A stretch of 64,000 bases of DNA from Diadema setosum (Eukaryota > Echinodermata > Echinoidea > Diadematoida > Diadematidae), in the NCBI RefSeq assembly GCF_964275005.1, contig NC_092702.1, positions 4,571,001 to 4,635,000 of the forward strand. The letters run 5' to 3'. A model generated the notes under the pieces. It was not told where the DNA came from. It worked only from the letters and a program-made list of their open reading frames with translations, and made no database searches. Below, one piece after another: positions 1 to 12,534 of the stretch. Within the stretch, counting starts at the first letter, position 1. Every line of letters starts with the position of its first letter. The position numbers and the translations under genes are program-made.

Positions 1-1198
1 TTTTGATGCACATGTTTCGTATTTATTAACCTACTACACATAACATATCCCACACCATCCGTCACTGCTCTGTGGTACCCGAGTTGAGAGTTGAATGTGA
101 ACAAATCGAGAACCTTTCAAATTTCTTTGAACTTGTCCTCAGACCTTAACTGTCTTACTCTGTGTTGTTCTGAACGAAGGCAGTAGTTGCATGAAAAGAT
201 GTACTATATTTAATACACATACATACAGATTTTCTATTAAATTCATGAGGAATTATCTGACTCTGTCCCTCAGCTTTTGGAGAAAAGCTTCATGATATTA
301 GTTCCTTTTATCTGTTTTCTTGCTGAGAAAGAAAGAAAGATTCCTGAAATTTGTCTTTTGCAATGAAATGTAAAATAGGTATCTTAGTGCAGGCTCTTCA
401 TGGGATTTTCAGTCCAAGTTTTGCCCCCATCAGAACTTGCAGTTCCTTGCTCGAGAGAGTTAATTGATCAAAACCTACCCAAGAGATAATGATTGTTGTT
501 GGATTATCCATATACTGTTCACTGATACTAGTTTTCCTTTCAGCTTTCAGGATTTTTCCCCCTTTTCTTGCATATAAAATCTGTTTCTAAGTCCTGTAAT
601 GATAAAGGGCTGTCCTTCTGTCTCTGTCTCTCTTTCTTTCACACACACAACCCAAGAAACTGTGTTTATATTTCTTTTATTGGTGATGTGCAGTTGTGTT
701 TTTTAGACCCATTCTTCACAAATGAACTGGTTCCTTTTCAACGAAATTTGAATGTATTTTCAATCCATGTACATAGATATGTAGAACAGGTCTATTCATT
801 CTGCAAATTGAAACTTGATTGCAATAATTATATGTTTCTTAGAAAGTATTGTGCCAATTTGTGTGTAACGACGATATGCAGTTTGTTTCTACAAATGTAA
901 GCACCTTGAAACCGAGTCTTTCAAATACCTTGCTTTTTTGTCTTTGGGCATGTGCAGTGCTAAGAATGGATTGGGGCTGAATGTACAGTTTTACTACTTG
1001 GTTCTTCTTTCATCATGTATTCATATATGCACAGGTACTGATGCCAATGTTGAGATGATAAACTTATGAAAAATTTGCGATTTCTAGGCCATATGGGTTT
1101 GCATGTAGAAGAGACTTTTATTGTATTATTTTGCTTTCTATAGTTGCAAGATTTGTTTTACTGGCTGAAATTTTTCAGTGCAGTGAACTATATCATCA
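1..1198. other. Non-coding stretch, no gene recognised
   Basis: AT-rich sequence with only short chance reading frames and no recognisable domain, tRNA or transposon end. It could be the 3' untranslated region or intron of a gene to the left, but nothing in the sequence decides this. Confidence 0.4.
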
Positions 1199-1660
1199 TA
1201 CTATAATTTGAGCAACGTTTGTCTGTCTGTCTGTCTGTTTGTTCCTCTACTCCTCCCAGGTCCTTGGTCCGATCTCCATCAAACTTAGTGGATGGATGCA
1301 GGTTGAACACGAAATTGCCCTTGAGGGGTTCATTTTTGAAAAGGTCAAGGTCACTGGGGTCAAAGGTCAAATCACTTCTAATCTTCGTCAGCTGCAATAA
1401 GCAAACACCCGATAGAGGGTGCTATGTAGGCCTACTTATACGGGTATTCCCCAGAAATATAATCAGACACCCGATAGAGGGTGCTATGTAGTCCTACTCA
1501 TAATATGGGGATTCCCAGGTGTATGCCTACTTATGCTTCCAGCAAGTTTGGCCAAGATAGCGCAAAACAGTTATTTGACCTCCGTTGACCCAGTGACCTT
1601 GACCATTTCTGGGGGAATCCCCATAGAGGATTTCTGGCACTCCACGGGTACACTGACTAG
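1199..1660. repeat. Dispersed repeat fragment with GGTCAAGGTCA-type motifs
   Basis: It opens with a (GTCT)n run, then carries AAGGTCAAGGTCACTG, GGGTCAAAGGTCA and later GTGACCTTGACC. This vocabulary is seen again around 44.8-45.6 kb and 49.8 kb in this window. Inside, a segment beginning ACACCCGATAGAGGGTGC occurs twice (near 1405 and 1467, about 62 bp apart). No protein is encoded. I read it as a diverged non-autonomous transposon or satellite fragment; family not identified. Confidence 0.55.
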
Positions 1661-2876
1661 TATGCTGAATTTACAATGTAACAAATTTTCCTTTGTGTGA
1701 TGAATTAATGTATTTATGTGATGCCTTGCTTACATGGTATATCTGTCGTAGTATTAAATACAAGTGTCAAAAGTGTATGAACAGCCAGAACTGACTTGAG
1801 CTGTTGTTTATATGTGCTATTAAAGCACAGAGGAGCAGAATAGTTTGAGTAACTTTAATAGACGCACCATATCTTTACAGCTTGAAGCTGAATAGCTCAT
1901 ATTCGTCATTCTTATTCATGGAGAAATTAAATGATTTATTTCATGTGCAGCACTCGCGGCAGGTAATGTCAAAATGCTAGTATGGCTTTTGAATGATCAT
2001 TTTTAAACATTTGTATCCTGAAAAGAGAGTTAGATTAACGAGGGTGATTTTTTTACGAGTCAATATTGAAATTGACTCCAGGTTTACCGAATCTGTAATG
2101 TTAACTTCCTTATCATTCTGGCCATTTTACTGTTCCCTCAATTGTCAGAAAGTGCAAGCATTAATCATTCCCTAGTTAGCATGGCCCCCTTCTTTTGGGG
2201 TGGTCAATCTTATGTGGTTGTTTGATTGATGAGCAAAGAAGCAGTCTCAGTCACAGATTCTTGATATACTTTTCGTAATTAAGCCCTTAAATGCATTCAT
2301 ATCTCAAAGTCCTTTATATGGATGATGAATTATGCCATCCATTGATTTGCACCACTAATGTTATGTACATATTAATTCTTTATATTGGCATAAGCTGTCA
2401 ATCTGGCTACCGGTAGTTGATAAGGAAATTGACTTGTACATTGCATGTTTATTGTAGGACTTGATCGTAAGTTTACTACGTATGACACAAATTTTTAGAT
2501 TTTTTTTTTTTTTTGCTTGCCTCATTCTCAGATATTCTATGAAAATCCGGTAGAAGTACAGCCGTATTAGTATGTGTCTATAGGTCTTTCACTGTTTATC
2601 ATTAATATTGACGGTTATTTATATTAGATACACATAATGTCAGGTGCCTTTGGGTGTTAGAAGATTGACGCAAGGAGTTGCAGTCCTAATTCTTTCAGGA
2701 CTGAATAAAAGACCAAAGTATTGAAATGACTTCTGTTATGCTGTCATCCATTGTAATCAAATGAACCTCTCATTGTTGTGTTGGCTATTCATGATGTGAT
2801 GTGATATGATATGATATTATTGTCTGTTCATTAACCATAAATTTGTTTACATATATATATATAAATTATATATATA

Positions 2877-2914
<38 letters not shown>

Positions 2915-3974
2915 CATATATACCCAATATACTCTATATTCTCTCAAGAATTTTCTCAGAGAAAATTTGAAAATGGCAGTCGCAGTTCTTCATCGCTTGC
3001 TGCCGATTAGACTTTTTCTGGATATGTGTAATTATTACAAAGAACTCTTAAATAGATACAGTCAACCTCGCCAATTAGGCTACATAGTATTAAAATGAAA
3101 AGTTGATTGTAATGCCCCACTGAATTTGGCCCTGTTTGTAATACCATTTTGCTACATTTGGGCTTAAAAGACAATATCAAATTTTATAGTAATGTCGAGT
3201 ACTGTTCACTAGTTATCAGAAGTGCAATGATGTTACTGACATCTTCTACTGAAATAATACTTGACATGAGGGCATGATGCCATGTTTAACATTAACTAGG
3301 TTGAGTTATCCCTTGACTGCAGTGTATTTTTTTTTCCAGAAATTCAAGACAGAGTCACATGTTCGTAAGCTCTCCGTGTCGCACCCCCTCCACACAAACT
3401 CACGAAACGTTATTCAAAAATAACTTGCAGTATTTTGCGAATGTTACATAGAATGATGCATGGTACGCACATTGCATTTATTGCAATTCGATGGCGGAAC
3501 ATTATAAACACGTGTCTTACAATAAATAAATGCAATTCAATTAAGTGTGACCGAATGGAACTCGCAAGCATGTTTTTGCTCCAATTGTTTGTTACAGAGG
3601 GCAGTTATTAGAAGAAGAAAAAATGTTTCTTAAACGACAAAAACTCGGATATAAGGTCTGATCAAACTACTTACATGCGAAAATTACGTTCAGACTAAAG
3701 TAAATCACATATACATCCTACATCATCTCCGTTCACATAAGATTATTCTCTCCTGGTTTTGCTTTCAACACTAATGTTTCCGGAAACTAAAATACCGACT
3801 TTGCTGAATGTGGCTATGTCACACTGTGATTACTGGAAGCGCTTTCGAAGTCAGTTATTTTAATGCGAACATAGTTACCTTCAGAATAGAGATAAAGATA
3901 GATCATCATCCTATACGTGTAGTGATCTGTTTCGGGCGTACAATTACAAACTTTTACGTGCTGGATAATGTTCT
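1661..3974. other. Non-coding stretch with TA/TG microsatellite
   Basis: No gene seen. A compound (TA)n(TG)n(TA)n microsatellite lies at about 2849-2925. An AATAAA at about 2705 could be a polyadenylation signal of an unseen upstream plus-strand gene, but there is no supporting exon. Confidence 0.4.
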
Positions 3975-4207
3975 ACACTTTCACAGAAGATCATTGGTTC
4001 GAATCCTGTCTTGCGCATGCATTCTTGGACCAAGAAGTTTCATCCACTTCAATGTCCTTCCTGACCCAGATGCAAAATGGGTACCTACGACAATATTCTA
4101 GACTATTGATATATGACCTGGGCAAGCACCTCTGAAAGAACAGTGCACGTACGTAATGAAAGGCTGGCCTCGGTAAACGGGCGATTATTATTATTATCAT
4201 CATTTTT
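3975..4207 (+). repeat. tRNA-derived SINE, degraded head
   Basis: A polymerase III B-box-like GGTTCGAATCC sits at about 3994. It is followed by a body with CCTTCCTGACCCAGATG and AAATGGGTACCT, then GGCCTCGGTAAACGGGCG and a (TTA/TCA)n tail ending near 4205. This order of B box, body and short-repeat tail is typical of tRNA-derived SINEs whose tail matches a LINE partner. The A box is not convincing, so the 5' end is approximate. Confidence 0.65.
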
Positions 4208-4740
4208 TTTTTAGGTTCGTTCATCCAAAAATGAAAATTCGGATTTAAAGTTCGTTAATTCCGGAGGTTAGTTCATCCAAAATTGAAATAAAGTTCGTTA
4301 TTTCGAAGGTTCGTGCTACCGAAATGATACACGGTGTATAAGGTTTGCTACTCCGAAGATTCTTTATTCCAAAAAACACAAATTAACCGACCATCCTTTT
4401 CCTAGATATTCGTTAATCCGAAAATGAAATACAGTTCTTTAACACGAACGACTGTGGAGTTATTGATTAAGAAGATTCGTAATTCCGAACGTTTGTACTA
4501 TAGATCCAAAAATGAGAGAGAAAAAAGGCGTTCTACTGAAGCGTCTTTCGTTTCGAATGGACGAACCCTCGGAATAACCAACGTTTTTAACGAACCTTCG
4601 GCATAACTAACCTCATTTAATTTTCTGATACGAACCTTCGGAGTAGCAAACCTTATTCCTTTTTGGGAATCACGGGCCTTAGGTATATTCCATTTGCGGA
4701 ACTTTCGTATTAACGAGTGGAGGTGTAGCACGGTAAGCAA
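4208..4740. repeat. Foldback-like repeat built from GGTTCGTTATTCCGAA words
   Basis: The left half holds many imperfect copies of a word like GGTTCGTTAATTCCGAA separated by short filler. The right half (about 4555-4710) holds the reverse complement, such as AACGAACCTTCGGAATAAC. The whole could fold into a long imperfect hairpin. Foldback elements with arms made of short tandem words are known in sea urchins (TU elements). The same word recurs at about 48.76-49.14 kb. No open frame of note. Confidence 0.6.
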
Positions 4741-5099
4741 CATAATCATCAAGAGTTTATTCACTGACTATAATTTCCATCAGTGCAAGCGTTTTTACCC
4801 TTCTAATATTGTCTGATTGCAGTAAGTGGTATGTCCAGCTAGTTGCATTATGTGATTATGTGATCATAATGATACATACATTGTATTGTACATGAAAATC
4901 AACGGTTTTGCCAGATATGAAGTCGTATTCTCCTACAATATGTACATAAAACAACAATTGAGGAGTATAATGGCGCACCAAACGCGCCATTTTACCCCCA
5001 TCCTCCCTCCCCCCCCCCCCCTCCCCGAATCGCGGAATGAGAAGAAATGTTTTCGCAGTATAAAAAACAATCAAACAACACTTTTCTCATAATTCTCTC

Positions 5100-5239
5100 G
5101 CCAGAAATGATCACCACCAGTAAAAAAATTCACACACACACACACACACATACACACACGTTTTTGTTTTATAAATGATATTCTTTATTTGAATTTCATG
5201 TACACATACATACACACACGCACACACACCTACACTCTC

Positions 5240-5270
<31 letters not shown>

Positions 5271-7113
5271 AACCAAGAGAGTTTTTATGCCAGGCAAACA
5301 CGAGATTTTATTACCAGTGTGTAAGACCATGAACAGGTAGGCCTACTTGCATTAGGACTAAAATGAAATATGAAATGAACAGATGACCAATTCAATATTC
5401 ATTCATATAATTCTTGCAAATGTGAGAGAGATGAACCGGAATGATGCATGGTATTCTTTACCGATGAGGAAAACATCAAATTATTCCAAAATCATTTAAA
5501 ATGCTTACGTCTTTCATGCTCCCTCATGCTCATGTACAGGTGTATTTTTCCAGAATGATTTTTTTTTTTCGGAATGATGCATGGTATTGTGTATTTTTCT
5601 ATTCTCACGCGATTGATGACGCACAAAGTTTATGATTACCTGTATGATACTGTAAGCCCCTATAATGTTTTTTTTTTTTTTTTAGCACAGTTATGTCTAC
5701 TCATCACTGTAGACCTCTTCATCGCCATTATAACTTCTAGTGCTAACGATCATTCTAATCGTTCTCATTACACGACGAATTAGTAGTGAAGCATCTATCC
5801 TTGTTTACTTGTTTTTTCCTAGCCAGCAGTCACCGGTTTCTGTTATCATAATCATACTAATCATTTTGAACTTTGCTAACTATATACGAATAATAATGAA
5901 TGACCTACAATGTACTAGTATCTCTACCTACCAGCTTATCTACATTTTAACATATACGTACCTATCAATCGATCCAAGTAATAACCACAGAGCAACAACA
6001 CTTAAATGACCTAAGATTACTACATCATGTTTCAAACGAATATCATCATCCTCTGACATTGTTAAGACAGTCTCGACAGTGCTGTAAATAGTTGGGACTG
6101 ATATCACAATCAAGAAGGGTAATAAGTATCGATTTAAATGATAGCCAACTGAGTTGATTTATGATTGACTTTTCCATGCACATGGAATCATGATCATTAC
6201 ATCATTGACAGAACTGATAGCATAGGGCAAGCATTGCTTACCTAACCCTTCGTTGTGGTTATAGGCTGGTAATGAACATGTTGTAAAATCTAAATTGCAT
6301 TGGCAACACTGATAATCACCATGAACGTCATATTATTATGCATTATCTCCATATCACCAAGGTCATTTTTCTTCATATTTTTTTAACATCAATTCATACA
6401 TTGAAGCACGAGTTTTTGTCCCTCAAAATGAGGATCTGTGACCCTAATTTGGAGACGTAAATAAGAATTGTACTCTAAGCCGTAATTCTAAATTCTTCGT
6501 TACGCCGGCTCGATTCTCAGATCACATCGCAAAAATCTTGTTTCGGCACTTGCATTCGAAAGGACGTGCTAGTGACAATGCACAGGATGACTCATTCAGA
6601 TGGTTTCCTTCACGGATATCTAGAAGAGCTACATTATACATGTATTATTCTGTTCCTGTTGCTGTTGGACATACATACAAGCTTGTATGTATTTCAATAA
6701 GTTGAATCTGCAGAAAGACAACACTCGATCCACAAGATACTAGTATATATATATATATATATATATATTGATAAGTGTTTATACACTCACTGCGTTTGCA
6801 TTGGGCTTTTTGGCTCTTTTCTCCATACTGTCATCATAAAATAAGAACGCTTTATTTAAGTACAAACATAAGCTACCTCTCCCCAAACAAAGAATGTCTT
6901 GCAACTCGCCTATTACCAGAAAGTTCTGGTTTCTTTTTTTCCGTTTTGCGGTTTCGCTTTGTTTGAACACACTTTTAATGTCACTTTCTTTGTCTAAAGC
7001 GGTTATAATGCCTTTTAGCTCTGCTGGAAGACAGAACAAAAAACAAAGTGGTCTGTGAACTTGTACTTTCAGAATAAGAATGATGTTGGCCTTTACACTA
7101 ATGGTATCCTCAT
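5100..7113. other. Non-coding part of unit A
   Basis: No exon or RNA gene recognised. It contains the (CA)n and (TA)n runs and unique sequence matching the downstream flank of TRIM gene B. The short reading frames here are interrupted in the homologous part of unit B, which argues against coding. Confidence 0.55.
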
Positions 7114-7119
7114 TTTATT
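7114..7119 (-). terminator. Putative polyadenylation signal of TRIM gene A
   Basis: AATAAA on the minus strand about 316 bp beyond the stop codon. The surrounding word (ATCCTCATTTTATTG on the plus strand) is conserved beyond the stop of gene B at 18,387-18,392, which supports function. No downstream GT-rich element was assessed. Confidence 0.5.
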
Positions 7120-7434
7120 GAGACGATGTTTGAACACTAATACTCTATCATGTTATGATACATTCATTCTGATTATAAACTCGAGTCAAATTACACTCTG
7201 TGAAGTACCTTCTTCGATACAATAAGATATATAACTGGTTTTGGAGCCATCAACAAGGTGCATGGTTTCGCAATAACTGTGTCATGGATGGATGTTATAT
7301 AGTTTATCGTGGTATGATATCGTTTTAACCTGTAATATACAACTGGATTCAATCATTTACACAACCTTGCATATGATAAATCAAATCGGACTTGAAACAA
7401 TTTCAGCGACTTGATTTTGTTGTTGTTGCAAGTT

Positions 7435-9429
7435 TTACTTATCGCAATGACAAATTGTTGTAATCTTTCCATCCCCACCCGTTGCCGTCACGACAGCGGC
7501 CGAAAACATTCCCGATGGAGACACAGCCAACATGAGGTCTTTTAAGGCGTGAGTTTCCTTTTCGAATAGAGTTTCTACCTTCTCTCCTTGAAAGGTGAAC
7601 CTCTGCAGTGTCTTTTGGCCGTTTTCGTCGGCCCAGAGCACGCAGACGAGCCCGTGGACATCGCAACCTACCACCGCCTTCTTCCATTCGTCATCATGGA
7701 TGGAAGCGAGGACGTTTCCGTTGAAGTCGAGAATGCTCGCAGAGGCGGGTTCGTGCGATATGACAACGCAAGTCGGCTTCTTGTAGGATACAGCTACCCC
7801 AGTCGGTGACAGATCACCTGTTTGAATTGTACGCTGCAGGCTACCGTCAGCTCGAAGGACGAAAACTCTTCGATGATCTTTGTCCGACGCGTAGATAGTA
7901 TCCTCACAGTCCGTAGCCAGACCGGATATGCTCCTCTCCGCCGGAAGTGCTCTCGATATTTCCGTCAGGTTTTCTGCTAGGAGATGCAACTTGGAGCCCG
8001 TGGTAGCAAGAACGAATCGGTGGCCGGAGAGAGCTGAGAAACATCTGATTCTGTCGTACTGTATTCTGCCGTACTCGTACTGCAATGTGGGAAGCCAGCG
8101 ATTCCAAGCAAAGCTGCTACACCCAGGAATGCCCGTTGCAGTTACTTTTATGGATGCACACAAAGAGGAATCTTTCATACCGTCCTGTACCAAGGCAGCG
8201 AGGCGTCCGTCTCGCATGAATTGCAAGTCCTTTGGACCACTCTTACACGAAATACTTACAGTTCCTCTTTTTCTGCAGCTACATCCCACAATGACCTTGC
8301 CAACGTTAGCCTCGAAGGGTGGTACGTGGAAATGAAATCCTTCCACCGACTGCTCGATACGCTTCAGCACCTGTTCGTCCGGTTTCTCCGCCAGCGTCCT
8401 GTCCATAGCTTTGAGCAAGCTCTTGTACATGGAGGCAATTCCTACAAGATCATCTTTGTTGTCCAGTACTTGCTGAGTCATCAGTAAACTCTTGTCCCCC
8501 AATGCCTTCATGTTCTCAGTTTTCCGTCGCAACTCAACCAGCTGCTTGTTCTTTTCTTCCAGGTAGTCACACCCTTCCCGTTCTAACCGATGGTGAAACT
8601 CATCGACTCGTGTTTTGTACTCCTTAACGGCACATTGTATGCTATTGCTTGTTTTCTTACTGTGGTCGACAATAAGCGATTCTAGCTTGTCAAGTAGGCT
8701 GATAAATTTTGCTAATTCGTCTGACTTTGCGGCAACGTCTTCGCGTCTCGAACTCAGCTTCTCTCTAATTGTTGGAACAAAGTCTTTCAGAAACTGCAGC
8801 TCGTGGTAATTCTCCCGGCTGTGGTCGATAAGAGTACAATCATGGCATATGGGTTCAAGGCAAGTCACGCAGAATAGCTTCAGCTTCTCATCAGTGTGCT
8901 TTGGGCACAAAACTGAATAGTCTTTGCTCTGAAAGGTGACCTTTCCCTCCAGCAAATCCGAGATGCTGGCTACGGTGTGATTCTGCGTCATCCGAAGTCC
9001 CGCATGGACAGATGAGCACCGATGACAGAGAATCTGACAACATTCGCGGCAGTAGGTACATGGGTTTCCTTCTGCGACATCTTCGGACGTGTGAACGTAG
9101 CCACAGGTTTCACACTTGTTGGCGGAGTTCACCAGCTTCTTTTCTCGCACCTCTTTATCTATGAGAGCCTCGACAAGCCGTGTAGCTCTGAAATCGAGCC
9201 GTAATCCACGCACACCACTTTTCGGCACCTCAGTACAATCTTTGCACAGAGCGCACTCCAGTGACACTTTCCGCGAATCGTCCTTTTGGCTTCGTGCAAA
9301 CTGCTTCTCCAAACACTTTTCACAGAAACTGTGGAGACACGCCAGAATACGAGGAGTATCTAACCTTTCCAGGCAAATAGCACACTCCACCTCTTTGGAA
9401 ACAACTGAATCTAGGTTCATTGCCGCCAT
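7435..9429 (-). CDS. TRIM-family protein A: RING, two B-boxes, coiled coil, NHL-like propeller (intronless)
   Basis: Single-exon 664-aa protein; the ATG at 9427-9429 is chosen because gene B starts at the matching place. The RING is C3HC4 with C16, C19, C31, H33, C36, C39, C59 and C62. B-box 1 uses C106, C109, C127, C130, C135, C138, H142 and H151. B-box 2 uses C175, H178, C187, C190, C195, C198, H203 and H209. Residues about 211-360 are a charged heptad-rich coiled coil. Residues about 375-664 resemble degenerate NHL/beta-propeller blades (for example LATDCEDTIYASD and GDLSPTGVAV). RING-TRIM proteins are E3 ubiquitin ligases; the substrate is not predictable, and many expanded animal TRIMs act in innate immunity. 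Relative to B it lacks 37 residues near 415 and carries 7 extra residues nearby. All zinc ligands are intact, so it looks functional. Confidence 0.9.
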   Translation of the reverse strand: MAAMNLDSVVSKEVECAICLERLDTPRILACLHSFCEKCLEKQFARSQKDDSRKVSLECALCKDCTEVPKSGVRGLRLDFRATRLVEALIDKEVREKKLVNSANKCETCGYVHTSEDVAEGNPCTYCRECCQILCHRCSSVHAGLRMTQNHTVASISDLLEGKVTFQSKDYSVLCPKHTDEKLKLFCVTCLEPICHDCTLIDHSRENYHELQFLKDFVPTIREKLSSRREDVAAKSDELAKFISLLDKLESLIVDHSKKTSNSIQCAVKEYKTRVDEFHHRLEREGCDYLEEKNKQLVELRRKTENMKALGDKSLLMTQQVLDNKDDLVGIASMYKSLLKAMDRTLAEKPDEQVLKRIEQSVEGFHFHVPPFEANVGKVIVGCSCRKRGTVSISCKSGPKDLQFMRDGRLAALVQDGMKDSSLCASIKVTATGIPGCSSFAWNRWLPTLQYEYGRIQYDRIRCFSALSGHRFVLATTGSKLHLLAENLTEISRALPAERSISGLATDCEDTIYASDKDHRRVFVLRADGSLQRTIQTGDLSPTGVAVSYKKPTCVVISHEPASASILDFNGNVLASIHDDEWKKAVVGCDVHGLVCVLWADENGQKTLQRFTFQGEKVETLFEKETHALKDLMLAVSPSGMFSAAVVTATGGDGKITTICHCDK

Positions 9430-9560
9430 GACTGTGATATGCTGCTTTTCACAAGGTTACTCTCTACGATATACATACTATGTGATACGACGTTCAACGC
9501 ACGCCACATTCATATGGTCGTGTCGAAAGTCAGATGAGACATGTAAGTGTATGTTTTGAG

Positions 9561-11189
9561 TATCATGCTCTGAAGGATGTAGCAAGAAACAAACAAGGAA
9601 GTAACGTTCAAGTTGAGTGCAGCCTAAATAGCAATACGAATGGAGTACGCGGGTCAAAGTCCGCAATTACCATGGACAGAGGTTATGTTCATGAGCCGTC
9701 ATTACAAACCAATCAGGAAAGCGGATTCCAACACCTCAAACAATAACACCATGGAAATTGTCTGATTGGTTAAAGTGGGTAAGTCCCACCTACTAGTAAC
9801 CCTGGGTTCGGGCTCGATTTTGGAAAATCTATCTGTATGTGGGGGTGTATTGAACCCACGTAGAAACACCCACGAATGTAGAAATACATTAGCCACAAAA
9901 GTAGAAATCGCTCACAAATGAAGAAAATTTCAACCTGTGCACAAAAATAATGTATAAATGAACAGCGCCCACTAATGTACCAACGAAGTTGCATGATACA
10001 ACGCATATGTAGAAAGTACTATGTAGACCGAACTCTGTGGTTTATTTCGTCTTAGTACATGTATAGGCTCTACGGCAGTTCTGATTTTTCTTACTATTTT
10101 CTGAAGAGTTGTGTGTGTGTGTGTGTGTGTGTGTCTGCTATATTCCTATTTCGGGGTGCTGAACATGAATCCTAACAACAGCAAAACAAAACTTTAATAC
10201 CTGCTCCTTACTAATAAACCACCCAATGCCCTATCTACTTTACTTTTATATGAAAACACTTCGGATGAATTCGGGAAGGGAAAATTCGACACAGTTTTTA
10301 CTGACGTAATAGAATTGATCAATCTATAGAGCAGCAGACGATGTGTCATAGCTAAAACAAACATCGCAAGTTAATTTATTGCCCCCGAAGAAGAACTTAA
10401 ATTACTTCGAATTAGGCTAATTGTGATATTCTTCGAAATAAAAGGTGACACAAAACACTGCTATACCTGTGTAAAGTTTAGAAACCATCACTGGAAAGGA
10501 ACATCCAAGTAAATTTTTAAAAGGCAAGGGCCATCGCATTTTTTAATTTGAAAAGAATTTGAAAAAAAAAACAATGATGAATGTGATTAAACAGCAAACC
10601 ATCCGTTGTGGCAGTGCGGCTGAATGCATAACGATGACTTTGGCCAAAGTGTTCGGGGAGGGCAAGTGCATGAGAGGCGTGGACTTTTCGTTGCTGTTTG
10701 ATGCTTTTAAAGCAGATCATTCAAATGGCACGGAAAAACGTTAAATTCACTTTATATTGGTACATTTATCGATTCAACGCTCACCTAGGAAAACAGCTAC
10801 ACCTTTGAATCCGCGCATTGTGTTGGGCCTATATGACATAGTCTGCTTTTTTTCTTCTTTTTTTTTTTGCTGGGTACATTCAGTGAAGTTACAAATACTG
10901 TATCAGGCATGTTCGGTGGTTTCGGTAAGTTTTTGAAATAGAAAGGAGAGTTGCATTCTTCCCGTTTTATGTTGCACAAATCTATTCCGTGAGGTCGGGA
11001 ATGAAATGAATGGGGCGAAACTCTATTTGCAATTTCATAAATGTTATTCATGTTTAATATCTTTGAATGCAGGCCTACAGTAACTTAACAATTTTGCCAG
11101 GCAAGCCGTACCTGCTCAAATACACAGGCATAGTACTTCACCGAGTGCGCCCCCCTCCCCCCACCCAACGTGACAATACATTGGAATCA
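9561..11189. other. Intergenic, upstream of TRIM gene A
   Basis: No gene seen. It contains a (TG)n run at about 10,108-10,133, several poly-A and poly-T runs and AT-rich unique sequence. The immediate 5' flank of the TRIM gene (9430-9535) is conserved with gene B and may hold the promoter and 5' UTR. Confidence 0.45.
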
Positions 11190-11350
11190 GATTATTGCCC
11201 CCCCCCCCCTCCCCCTCCTAGAATCGAGGAATGAAAAGAACGTTATATTCCGCAACGCAATACATGTATAAATCTATTGAAGAAACTTATTCTCATTATT
11301 TTTCGCTAAACGAACGTTGTCGGTAAACAATCTCTCACATACACACAGAG

Positions 11351-11389
<39 letters not shown>

Positions 11390-12534
11390 AACCATGAGAG
11401 TTTTCATGCCAGGCAAACCCGAGCTTTTATACCAGCGAGATAGACCATGCACAGGTAGGAAGACTAGAATAGAATATAAAATGAACACATGACCGATTCA
11501 AGTCATGTATCGTCATCCTGCAAATGTGACGGTGACAGATGAATCGGAATGATGTATGGTATTCTATATAGATGAGGAAAAATCAAATTATTCAGGAATC
11601 ATCTAAATTCGGTCCTATAATATGGCTTTCGTGCTCCCTCATCATGCTTATGTAGATGTGTACTTTTAGCTACACACACGGGAGCCCCTTGGGAGCGTCA
11701 ATGACGCGCCATAAGGTTTAGTAGTATGATACTGTGTAGTCCATAAAAACACAATAATCTACTTATCACCGAAGACCTCTTCATTACCATCATTTTATTG
11801 CTAACGGTCATACTAATTGTTCTTATCATTACTGTAGTATTATACATCTATCCTTGTTTACCTTTCTTCCCGATTACCTCACTGATACGCACCCGTGCAT
11901 GTATAGCGTTATAAGGCTTAACTGAATCATCTTTACCACGCCTATATAGTATGATCAGAATGTGAAAAAAGCACGGTTAACTAGTCATCATCCAAAACAA
12001 TGTCATCATCATTCATATTACTGTAGATACTACAATCATTATACTTGTTATCGTATCTTAGTATATTATGTGTTTCTTTTTCATATACATTCGATAACCT
12101 TTTAATCTGCATGCATGGATGATAATCATACGTAATGTAACCAACAATGAAATATACTGTTCATTTAGCACTTTGAGAAGTCGAATATACAGTATGATGA
12201 GAATGATGTAGCCCTATACCTACCAGTTATACACAATACACCTATCAATCGATAAACGCAATGGCCACTGAGAAACAATACACTGTATTAAAGTGATTCT
12301 AAAGGGGTGGCATATTTTTGGTTTTGGTCCGAATAAAATCTTGGTCCCACCTTTTATTATAGGACCAATACAACTAGCAACAATCATACTATGAATATAT
12401 GTATAACCAAAATTATGTTTGTTTATACAGTCCATGATCTCGCTCAAATGCACTGTGCTTTCATAGACTGTATGCACAAGAAATGCATGAGTACCGTCCA
12501 TAGGCGTACCCAGGATTTTTTAGAGGGGGGTGTT

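Larger units (their letters stand above)
4985..9560. repeat. Segmental duplication, unit A (contains TRIM gene A)
   Basis: Similar sequence recurs in the same order in unit B (about 11,190-21,040). Anchors: 5271-5310 matches 11,386-11,425; 5698-5760 matches 11,760-11,825; 6520-6660 matches 17,005-17,150; 7105-7135 matches 18,377-18,407; the TRIM coding regions; and 9430-9535 matches 20,920-21,030. Similarity is patchy outside the coding region and strong inside it. Unit A lacks the large insertions of unit B. Microsatellites: (CA)n at about 5132-5160 and 5210-5268, (TA)n at 6743-6769. Confidence 0.75.

Noticed and set aside
568-900. 110-codon plus-strand frame
   Set aside because: It begins at a non-ATG codon and shows no domain; no splice or context support.
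7588-9559. Several plus-strand open frames of 60-147 codons
   Set aside because: They lie antisense to TRIM gene A, recur antisense to gene B, and have no domain character; they are shadows of the minus-strand coding sequence.
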